From Candidatus Krumholzibacteriia bacterium (GTDB taxonomy: Bacteria; Krumholzibacteriota; Krumholzibacteriia; LZORAL124-64-63), in assembly GCA_030643455.1 (NCBI GenBank), contig DAOWLV010000019.1, positions 1 to 16,133 on the forward strand: a stretch of 16,133 nt of DNA, given 5' to 3'. The position numbers were made by a program, and so were the translations under genes. This document shows, in pieces, positions 7,784 through 15,700 of this stretch. Every line of letters begins with the position of its first letter. Within the stretch, counting starts at the first letter, position 1. The notes below the pieces were generated by a model. The model had not been told where the DNA came from, ran no database searches, and was given only the letters and a program-made list of their open reading frames with translations.

Positions 7784-8505
7784 GATTCCATCTCCGGAGT
7801 GACGGGTTCAGGTAACGGGTCCAGGCCGGCGGCCAGGACCATGGCTGATAAATCGGGCGTGGCGGCCACGACGGTTTCGAACCCGGCGGGCCTCGATGTC
7901 TGGGCGGTGGTTTCACCGATGGCGACACATCGGGGACGCTCGATCCAGGTCTCGGCGAAAGCCCGGACGGTCGAAGGGCTGCAGAAAAAGACTATGTCGC
8001 CGGACGCGAATTCCACGGTCGGCAACTCTTTCACCGGAACGGGACAGGTTTCGTAGAGGGGCAGTTCGGTGACCTCGAATCCTGCCGCACTCAAGGATGC
8101 CCGCGGCTCGGCAAGACGGCGGTCCGGGCCGGGCAAAAGCACCCGGCCTGGACTTGAGACCCTGGCGAGGAACGCCTGGGCGAATTCGGCCCCGTCGAGA
8201 GTTCGAGCGCCCAGATCATCCCTCAGGCCAGCTTCAGAAAGCGCGGCAGCGGTGCCGGCGCCCAGGGCGGCCATGCGCGCGTCACCGGGAGAATAACCGG
8301 CCGCCATGAACGCCTTCACACCCTGGGGCGAAGTGAACAGGATCCAGTCAAAGGCGCTTGCCTCCAGCCCGGATGGCACCGGCAGGGATTCATATCTGAT
8401 CAACGGAACCTCGACCACCGCATGACCCGCAGCCTCGAGCCGGGCGGCCCAGGCCTTGTTGCGATCCCGCTGGCGGGTCAGGATGATGCGGTGTCCATCG
8501 GTCAT
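7780..8505 (-). CDS. hemD: Uroporphyrinogen-III synthase
   Basis: Cyclises hydroxymethylbilane with inversion of ring D to give uroporphyrinogen III; a soluble two-domain enzyme. The family is poorly conserved, so the call rests on the weak signature plus position. Visible marks are the N-terminal IILTR, DWILFTSPQGVKAF near residues 53-66, the second-domain FFCSPSTVRAF, and the late CVAIGETTAQ. The 241 residues are typical. The gene lies between hemC and hemB, as in the Bacillus hemAXCDBL operon. The ATG follows the hemC stop by six bases with GGGGAG 11 bases upstream, and the stop overlaps hemB by four bases. Fusion to a methyltransferase (CobA), seen in some lineages, is absent. Confidence 0.93.
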   Translation of the reverse strand: MTDGHRIILTRQRDRNKAWAARLEAAGHAVVEVPLIRYESLPVPSGLEASAFDWILFTSPQGVKAFMAAGYSPGDARMAALGAGTAAALSEAGLRDDLGARTLDGAEFAQAFLARVSSPGRVLLPGPDRRLAEPRASLSAAGFEVTELPLYETCPVPVKELPTVEFASGDIVFFCSPSTVRAFAETWIERPRCVAIGETTAQTSRPAGFETVVAATPDLSAMVLAAGLDPLPEPVTPEMES

Positions 8506-8511
8506 CTTCGT

Positions 8512-9453
8512 TCAGTCTCCCCGGTACTCGCTGATCATTTCCCAGCATTCGGATACGACGGTATCCAGGTCGGATCCTTCGACAGTCAGGCGCTGGGGCT
8601 CGTCTCCGAAGCCGGAAAGGAATGATTCCAGGCGCCACCCGTCCTCAACAGGCTGGATGTTGATCCCAAAGGGCAGCTGGCACCCACCCTCCAGTCTCTG
8701 GAGCAGATCGCGCTCGGCGGCCACGGCCCGCCCGGCTTCGGGGCAGTCCAGGCGGTTCAGACTCTTCTGCCAGGGATTGTTTTCCGGGCACTGAATGCCC
8801 AGCATTCCCTGGGCGGGAGCGGGCACGAAATTATCCGCGTCCAGGATGATGACGGTCAGATCGCTCAGGTCCAGTTCCAGGCGCAGGACGCCGGCGCGGG
8901 CCAGAAGGATTCCGTCGTAAAGACCTTCACGCAGACGATTGACCCGGGTCGGCACGTTGCCGCGCAGATCGACGATCTCCAGATCATCCCGCAGGAACCG
9001 GATCTGGGCCTGTCGACGGGCGGCGCTGGTCCCGATTTTCGATCCGCTTTTCAGGGGCAGCACGTCACCGGCGGCGAGTTTGTCCTGATCGATGGCAGCA
9101 GGTTTGGCCAGCAGCACATCGCGCGGATCCTCGCGTCCGACCATGGCGGTAAGGGTCAACCCGGGGGGCATTTCCGTGGCCAGGTCCTTCAGGGAATGCA
9201 CCGCAAAATCGACACGGCCCTCGAGCTGGGCGTCTTCGAGTTCCTTGGTGAAGAAATTCTTACCCTCGAGTTCGGAAAAAGGAACGTTGTCGATGCGGTC
9301 GCCGCGGGTCTTGATGATTTCGATTTCCGTTTCCACACCGAGTTCCTTCAGTTTCCCCTGGATGGTGTGGGCCTGCCAGAGGGCCAGATCGCTCCCGCGG
9401 GTGCCGATGCGGCAGATACCTTCATTCGAGCTGTTTTCGGACGACTTGGCCAA
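8512..9453 (-). CDS. hemC: Porphobilinogen deaminase (hydroxymethylbilane synthase)
   Basis: Polymerises four porphobilinogens into hydroxymethylbilane using a covalent dipyrromethane cofactor. The 313 residues are normal. Marks are IGTRGSDLALWQA (16-28), VHSLKD (85-90) with the catalytic Asp90, the arginine-rich GTSAARRQAQ (141-150), DLRGNVPTR (162-170), APAQGMLGIQC (212-222), and the cofactor-binding Cys258 in LEGGC. It is the first gene of the minus-strand block. The start codon is TTG; no in-frame ATG lies nearby, and GGAGG (9461-9465) is seven bases before it, so the start is well supported. A TTG start behind a strong ribosome site may limit the first enzyme of the operon, which is inference only. 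Confidence 0.97.
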   Translation of the reverse strand: MAKSSENSSNEGICRIGTRGSDLALWQAHTIQGKLKELGVETEIEIIKTRGDRIDNVPFSELEGKNFFTKELEDAQLEGRVDFAVHSLKDLATEMPPGLTLTAMVGREDPRDVLLAKPAAIDQDKLAAGDVLPLKSGSKIGTSAARRQAQIRFLRDDLEIVDLRGNVPTRVNRLREGLYDGILLARAGVLRLELDLSDLTVIILDADNFVPAPAQGMLGIQCPENNPWQKSLNRLDCPEAGRAVAAERDLLQRLEGGCQLPFGINIQPVEDGWRLESFLSGFGDEPQRLTVEGSDLDTVVSECWEMISEYRGD

Positions 9454-9460
9454 AGATTTT

Positions 9461-9465
9461 CCTCC
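9461..9465 (-). promoter_or_regulatory. Ribosome binding site of hemC (TTG start)
   Basis: GGAGG on the minus strand, seven bases before the TTG at 9453. The near-ideal sequence and spacing decide the non-ATG start of hemC. Confidence 0.75.
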
Positions 9466-9549
9466 GGAAGGGGAATCCAGTCAGACAAGGAGACTAGAAA
9501 TAATAGTAAATCAATATGTCATACGGGCGTCACGCTCATTTATTTCAAT

Positions 9550-9570
9550 AACCAACCCTCATTTGGTTGG
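9550..9570. repeat. Short inverted repeat, possible operator
   Basis: AACCAA (9550-9555) and TTGGTT (9563-9568) are reverse complements separated by seven bases. In a second register, CCAACC (9552-9557) pairs with GGTTGG (9565-9570), again with a seven-base spacer. It lies just upstream of the candidate hemC -35 on one side and the candidate addB -10 on the other, so a protein bound here could affect either promoter. No T run follows, so it is not a terminator. The binding protein is unknown and chance is possible for arms this short. Confidence 0.35.
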
Positions 9571-9644
9571 ATTTGACCTGTTTCTGTGCTAGGCTGGCCG
9601 CCCATATCCTCAAGCAATCCAAACAGTTAAAGGATTTTCCCTCC

Positions 9645-12600
9645 ATGCCGCCCCGGATCCGCCGCATTCCCTTTGCCGACAATCTTTTGCACCAACTGGC
9701 GGTGGACCTGTCGGCGGCCCTTCCGGGAGCACATGAGGGTGATCTGACCGGGGCGCTGGTTCTTCTGCCGTCTTCCAGGGCCTGCCGGACGCTCCAGCAT
9801 GAATTGCTGGATGAAGCGCTGGAAAATTCGGGCCGGGACACGCTTTTGTTGCCGCGGATCGTGACCGCCGGGCAGTGGGCCGACGAACAGGCCGCATGGC
9901 TGGGGCTGGATACGGTCGATCCGCCGGATGACCGGATCAGACCGCTGATCCTGGCTCGCAGGCTGATGACCCTGCCCTGGCTCAAGGACAATCCCGAAAG
10001 CGCACCGCATCTGGCGGCGGAGTTCATCCGCTTTTTCGACGAGGTCCGGCTTCACCGGCGGGAAAACCTTCTGCTGGATCCGGGGGCCGTGGATCAGGTC
10101 CTCGAACACGCGGCGCCGGCCGAGGCGGAGATCGTCGCCGGCGACCTTCGGCGCGTTCACGAGGTCTGGAATCATTACCGCCGCCTGGTGGCCCACGATT
10201 CGGTCGATCGGCTGGCTGATCTGGCCCAGGCTCTGGAAGTCCAGGGAGTTCCGGGTCCAACGCCCGAACTGGTCGTGGTGGCGGGATTCGGGCGGATCGA
10301 TCCGGTGCGGGCCGAGTTGCTGCGGGCAGCGCTGGACAAGGGGAAGGAAGGCCGTCTTTATCTGCCCGAAGGACAGAGCCTCCTTTCACGGTTGTTCCTG
10401 GCGACATGGAGTCCGAACCGGCTGGGGGCCGATCCGTTGGCGGCCGCCCGGCGCACAGAATTTTTGCTGGCGGACAAGCCGCCGGAAATCCCGCCGGACC
10501 AGGACATTCCCTCGCTCAAGCAACGGCTGGACGTCCTCAAGGGGGAGGGAAATCCGGCGGACCTTCTGTCGCCCGCCGGCCCGGTCGAGTTCGTTCCCTG
10601 CGGTGATCCCGAGGCCGAAAGCCGCCTGGTCGCCCACCGGGTGGTGGAGATCCTTTCCCGACCGAAAGGAGCGAGCCGCCAGATCGCCGTGGCGGTAGGC
10701 GACCCGAAGCTGGCCGCCCGGATCACCGCCCAGCTGCGCGACGCCGGGATAGATTCGGACAACACCCACGGCACATCCCTTTCCTGTCTTCCGGCGGGCC
10801 TGTTGCTGCGGTTCATCCTGCGGGCCGTGCTGACCGACCTGAGGCCCGAACCCCTGCTGGAAGTGTTGACCCATCCCTACGTGCAGTTGCCCGTGGCCGA
10901 AGGGAGCCACGGGGCCTGGACCCTGCGTCTGGAGAGGATGTTCCGCCGCAACCAGGGACCCGGCGGAGGCCTGGCGGGACTGCGCCGACAGGCTGCGGAC
11001 CGGGACCAGTCGGCCCTGAACCTGTTCGCCAAGCAGGGCCCGGGAATGATGGAGTTTGTCGGTGCGGTGGCCGATGCCTTTGCGCCCCTCCTGGAAATGC
11101 GAGGCGGCCGGGTGCGCCCCTGGTCCGAACTGATCGGCGCGGTGACCGGGGTCTGGGCCGCCCTGGCTCCCGATTATCTTCTCGGCGAAAAAAGGGACCG
11201 CCCCGATGTGACCGCGGCGGCCCGCCTGCTGGATTGCCTGAAAACCGATGCGTCGCTGCTGCCACCGGTCACCCTGTCCGATTTCACCGCCGACGTGGGG
11301 CTTCTGTTGTCCGGCGAAAACGTTCCGGCCCACCGCGCGCGCAACTTGCCCGTGCTGGTCACCGGTCTGGTCGAGGCCCGGCTCGAAGTCTTCGACAACC
11401 TGATCATTGCCGGCCTGCGGGACGGCGTGTTCCCGTCCCGTCCCCAGCGGGCGCTTCTGTTGAGCGGCGGTATCCGTGACCGCCTGGGCCTGCCCGGCTG
11501 GCGCGATGCCCTGAGCCGTGACGCCGAACTTTTCCTGCGCCTGCTGCACAACGCCCCCGAGGTTCTGCTCACCTGGTCAACCGAAGAGGATGGCCAGCCG
11601 GTTCTGCCGTCGACTTTTGTTTCCAGATTGCAACTGGGTCTGCAGCCGGCCGAAACAGGGGAGCCGGAGACCTTCCTGTGGCGGCGCGATATAATACCCT
11701 GGCGGGACATGGAAGCAGGCGAAACCGGGGTCCTGGGTGAGGACCAGCGGCCGCCGGCCCTGGCGAAGACCCGTCCCCTGACGCGATTGAGCTGGACTGC
11801 CCTGCGTCAGTGGCGGGAGTGCCCGTACCGCTACCTGCTCGAACGGGGTTTTGCCCTGCGCAAGGAGGAGGAGGTTCAGGAGGAGTTCGGCCGGCTGGAA
11901 TACGGCAGCATGGTTCACGAGGCCCTGGCCGATTTCCTGACGCCGGATGGGCCGGGTTACGTGGCGCTGGCCGGTGGTGACAGGGAAATGGCCGAGGAAA
12001 TCCTGTCGACCGAAGCCGAGGCGAAATTCGCTCCGGGCGCCGACGACCTTCCCTTGCGCCGCCTCTGGCTGGACAGTTTCCGCCGCGCGGTATCCCCCCT
12101 CGTCGCCCACGAAATGAAACGGTTTCCCGACTGGCGGCCGGTGGCCGTCGAAGAACAGTTCGAGATGCAGCTGGGGGATCTGGCCACCTGGGTTGACGAC
12201 CAGGCGTCGGCATTCCGGTGGGATCCGGAACTTCCCGACCTGTCCGGCCATGCTGCCGACATCGTGTTGCGCGGAACGGTGGACCGCATCGATCGCCGCC
12301 AGGATGGAACCGGTGCCCTGTGTGTCATCGATTACAAGACGGGGGGGACCCCTTCGGCCAGGAAGGTCCAGGCCCTCGATGAAATGCAGGTCCTTCTGTA
12401 TGCCGCTGCCGTCGAGGTCGGCGGGATGCCGACCCGCGGATCCGTCGCCGAAGGTTTCTACTACGCGGTCAACGAGGATAAACCGGGCAGGCCCACCAGG
12501 GTCCACCTGGATTGCGCCGAAGGGGACGGCCGCCTGCTGCTGATCCAGGGAGCCGCCCGCCTGGTCGAACTGGCTGTCAGTGCGGGCGATCCGGCGGGTC

Positions 12601-12761
12601 TCTTCCCCCTGATTCCCCGTGAAATAGCAGGCGAAGGCGAATCCCGTCTGCCCTGCGACTACTGCGAATTCCGGGGTGTGTGCCGGCTCGAAGAGCGCGA
12701 TATGCCGCCGGGGACCGAACGCAAGCTCGACAAGCTCGTCAACAGGAAGGACATGTTCTAG
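9645..12761 (+). CDS. addB: AddB subunit of the AddAB helicase-nuclease (double-strand break repair)
   Basis: Second subunit of AddAB, which resects double-strand breaks and loads RecA. From the ATG at 9645 it has 1038 residues. The N-terminal helicase-like half opens with ALVLLPSSRACRTL and has no Walker A motif, so it is probably a Chi-reading, non-motor domain as in alphaproteobacterial AddB. The C-terminal PD-(D/E)XK nuclease shows His758, Asp880 in GTVDRID, Asp896 and Lys898 in IDYKTG, and Gln915/Tyr919 in QVLLY. Cys726 plus Cys1004, Cys1007 and Cys1013 match the split cysteine pattern of the AddB 4Fe-4S cluster. The frame stays open upstream to a TTG at 9567, but the ATG has AAAGGA ten bases before it and matches the usual N-terminus. 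A run of seven G (12341-12347) follows the DYK codons. The stop is two bases before addA. Confidence 0.92.
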   Translation: MPPRIRRIPFADNLLHQLAVDLSAALPGAHEGDLTGALVLLPSSRACRTLQHELLDEALENSGRDTLLLPRIVTAGQWADEQAAWLGLDTVDPPDDRIRPLILARRLMTLPWLKDNPESAPHLAAEFIRFFDEVRLHRRENLLLDPGAVDQVLEHAAPAEAEIVAGDLRRVHEVWNHYRRLVAHDSVDRLADLAQALEVQGVPGPTPELVVVAGFGRIDPVRAELLRAALDKGKEGRLYLPEGQSLLSRLFLATWSPNRLGADPLAAARRTEFLLADKPPEIPPDQDIPSLKQRLDVLKGEGNPADLLSPAGPVEFVPCGDPEAESRLVAHRVVEILSRPKGASRQIAVAVGDPKLAARITAQLRDAGIDSDNTHGTSLSCLPAGLLLRFILRAVLTDLRPEPLLEVLTHPYVQLPVAEGSHGAWTLRLERMFRRNQGPGGGLAGLRRQAADRDQSALNLFAKQGPGMMEFVGAVADAFAPLLEMRGGRVRPWSELIGAVTGVWAALAPDYLLGEKRDRPDVTAAARLLDCLKTDASLLPPVTLSDFTADVGLLLSGENVPAHRARNLPVLVTGLVEARLEVFDNLIIAGLRDGVFPSRPQRALLLSGGIRDRLGLPGWRDALSRDAELFLRLLHNAPEVLLTWSTEEDGQPVLPSTFVSRLQLGLQPAETGEPETFLWRRDIIPWRDMEAGETGVLGEDQRPPALAKTRPLTRLSWTALRQWRECPYRYLLERGFALRKEEEVQEEFGRLEYGSMVHEALADFLTPDGPGYVALAGGDREMAEEILSTEAEAKFAPGADDLPLRRLWLDSFRRAVSPLVAHEMKRFPDWRPVAVEEQFEMQLGDLATWVDDQASAFRWDPELPDLSGHAADIVLRGTVDRIDRRQDGTGALCVIDYKTGGTPSARKVQALDEMQVLLYAAAVEVGGMPTRGSVAEGFYYAVNEDKPGRPTRVHLDCAEGDGRLLLIQGAARLVELAVSAGDPAGLFPLIPREIAGEGESRLPCDYCEFRGVCRLEERDMPPGTERKLDKLVNRKDMF

Positions 12762-12762
12762 C

Positions 12763-15700
12763 GTGAACGATCCCGTCCGCATGGCCACGGAAATCCAGCG
12801 CCAGGCCGCCCGGCCCGATGTGTCGGTGGCGCTCAGGGCGTCCGCGGGTTCGGGCAAGACCAAGGTCCTGGTCGACCGCTTCATCCGGCTTTGCGTCGAG
12901 GAGGGGCCTGCGCGAACCAATCCGCGTTCCATCCTGGCGATAACGTTCACCAGAAAAGCCGCCGTCGAGATCCAGGAGCGCCTTCTGGCCAAGGCATCCT
13001 CGATGGTGCTGGCCGAACCCGAACAGCTGCGCCATCTGTTGCGCGACCTGTTCAGTGACCGCGCCGACCCCGAACCCAGCGACGGGGAAATGCACCACGC
13101 GGCCGGCCTGTACGAAATGGTCCTCGAAGATCTTTCCGGTCTGCACGTGGGCACGATCCACTCCTTCTGTCAGCTCATCCTGGGACGCTTTGCCGCCGAA
13201 GCGGGGCTGGATCCCAATTTCGCCGTCATCGAAAACCGGGACGAACTGGTGGACGAGGCCCTGGACCAGCTGGAACTGGAGATGTCGCGGGGTGGGACGC
13301 TGGCCGCCGCGGGTCGTACGGTGGGGCCCAATCCCAGCTCCGTGCGGGTGGCGGCGAAGGAGATCTTCTACGAACAGATGCGGATCGAACGCTGGCTGAA
13401 CCGGCACGGCACGCCTGGTGACAACACCCGCCTGGACAAGCTGCCGGGCCTTTTGAAGGATCTGCGCGAGTTTCTCTTTCCGGATCTGGATGCCGATCAC
13501 AAGCCGGATCCGGAAGCTTTTGTTCCCTTGCTCACAAGTGCTCTCAAGGATTTTACGCACGGTGGCCTGGATGGTGTCGATGCCGGCATGGGGGCTGACA
13601 CCCATCGTACGACAAAAAATACCGCCAAGCTGCGCGCGAGCTGCCTGGAGGCGCTGGATCTTCCGCCGGCCGACCAACTGGTTGCCGTCCGAAAGATCTT
13701 CCTGACAAACGCCGACAAGACCCGCGCCTACACCCTTGTCCGGGACGCGGAGATCAAGGCCAGGTACAACGCCCTGGTCGTCGAAAACGCCCTGCCGGTC
13801 CTGCGGATCCTGCACACGGCCGGCTATCTGGAACTTTACGCGTTGAACCGCGACCTGCTGCATCTTGGCCTGCGCGTGCTCGACATCTACAGCGAGCTGA
13901 AACGCCGCGACCGCGTGGTGGATTTCCAGGACCTGGAGGACATGGCCTGCCGCCTGATGGGTGACCAGGGCCGCGCCCTTTCCCTTCTCTACCGCCTGGA
14001 CGATTCCATCCATCACATCCTGCTGGATGAATTCCAGGACACCAACTTCAACCAGTGGGACATCCTGGATCCCTTCGTGAGGGAGTTCCTGTCCGGCGGC
14101 GCGGGGGACCGCGTGCGCACCCTGTTTTTTGTCGGTGACATGAAGCAGTCGATCTACGGATTCCGCGGCGCCGAACCGGTGATCTTCACCTTCGCGCGAA
14201 AACTGCTCCATGATCGCGGCCAGCCCGTGCTGGATCTGCCCACCAACTTCCGCAGCCTCGGCGCGGTGGTCGAGGGAGTCGGTTGCCTGTTCAACGCCTC
14301 GCCCCTGGGTGAATCCTTCGCTCCCGAAGAGCGCGAATCGGTCCGGCAGGAATGGGCGCGACGCGAAGGGCCGGGAGTGATCCGGGTCCTGGATCCCTAT
14401 CTCGGCGGTGATCCCGAAGATGACCCTGGTGATGGCCCAATGGATGGTCGAAGCGGCGACCAGCTCGCAGCCGACGCCGCGGCCCGGCTTGTTCTTCACT
14501 TGAAGGAGTCCGGCGCGACGACCTGGGAGGGATTTGGCGAAGATCTCCTCGAACGACCCTTGCGCTGGGCGGATTTCCTGGTGCTCACCCGCTCCCGCAC
14601 CGATATCAGCCTCTATGAAAAGGCGTTCCGGGTCGCAGGCATTCCCATCGTGCCGCCCGGACGGGGCATGCTCACCGCCAGCCGCGAGGTGCAGGATATC
14701 CTGGCGGTGCTGCGCTGGCTGATCTGGCCCGAGGACGACGTGGCCCTGGCCGCGGTGCTGCGTTCGCCCATCTTCCGCCTTGGGCAGAAGGATTTCCAGG
14801 AGGTGCTGGCTCGCCGCGGGTTGTTCCGGGTGAGGGAGGATGGACGGACCATTCCACCACGGGGGCTGTGGCAGGCCATCCGCAAGGACGAGGACGATCC
14901 GGTCACCGGGCCGGCTGTCGTCCTGTTGAAAAACTGGCGCAAACACCTGGGCTTCGAAAGCGGACACGACCTTCTGCGGCGTATCTATCGGGAGGGTCTG
15001 GTGCTGGAAAAGTACCAGCTGGCCCTGGGCGATCAGGCCCGCTACAACCTGATGCGTCTGTTCGACCTGGCCCTGAGTCCCGAGTCCTCCGGTACGCCGA
15101 CGGTGCGCCGGTTGGCCGATTTCATCTCGCGCGCGGCCAGCCAGGGCGGCCAGGAGGAAGGCACCCTGCCTCGCGGCGGTGCTGAAGGTCGGGTGCGGTT
15201 CATGACCATCCACGGGGCCAAGGGATTGGAGGCGCCGGTTGTCCTGCTGGTCGACGCGGACCGGGCCACTAGCAAGGAAAGTCCCCGGGTGCGCACCGAC
15301 GCGGAGGCCAGCGACACGCCCCTGCTGTTCAAGGTGAACAAGAAATTCCGCCGGGGATTCGCTCTTCCGGACGAAGTGCCGTGGAGGCGGGATGCCCTGC
15401 AAGTCGCGGCGCAGGTGGCTTCAGAAAGGGATCGTACCGAAGAGGCCAACCTTCTTTACGTGGCGATGACCCGCGCCCGGGATCGGCTCTATGTCCTGGG
15501 GGGCGACAAATGGCGGGGAACCGAACACGACAGTCCTTTGCGACGGATCCAGCGGTCCGCCACCGGAGGGACCTGCGATGGTATCGAAAGGGACGATCCC
15601 GATTTTCTGGACCGCCCGCCGGCTCCGGTCGAGGAAACAGCCTCTGCTCATTCCATTGAAAACGCCCGGGTCGAAGCGTACCGGACCTGGCAGCCGCCGG

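Larger units (their letters stand above)
9454..9644. promoter_or_regulatory. Divergent intergenic region between hemC and addB
   Basis: This is the only real gene-free stretch in the window and is markedly AT-rich around 9485-9565 compared with its flanks, as expected for promoters of two divergent operons. On the minus strand, TTGAAA (9548 to 9543) and TATGAC (9523 to 9518) are a possible -35 and -10 for hemC, but the 19-base spacer is long. On the plus strand, TGC plus TAGGCT (9587-9595) could be an extended -10 for addB; the nearby TTGACC (9573-9578) is only 11 bases away, too close to pair with it. Neither promoter is secure. No small open frame, RNA gene or terminator was recognised here. 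Confidence 0.55.

Noticed and set aside
5437..8056. Two long plus-strand open frames (5437-6855 and 6392-8056) opposite hemE, hemL, hemB and hemD
   Set aside because: They overlap each other and lie opposite genes with intact catalytic motifs; they are antisense shadows.
9573..9595. TTGACC and TAGGCT as a standard sigma-70 promoter for addB
   Set aside because: The spacer is only 11 bases, far from the usual 16-18. At most the second element works as an extended -10.
9567..9644. 26-residue N-terminal extension of AddB from a TTG
   Set aside because: There is no ribosome site before the TTG, the extension does not resemble AddB, and it would place coding sequence over the inverted repeat and candidate promoter.
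11577..13154. A 525-codon minus-strand open frame across the addB-addA junction
   Set aside because: Both plus-strand genes are intact here, and the frame shows no family signature.
12739..15402. An 887-codon open frame on the minus strand opposite addA
   Set aside because: The plus strand carries all helicase motifs of AddA in one unbroken frame. The opposite frame has no recognisable domain and is an expected by-product of GC-rich codon use.
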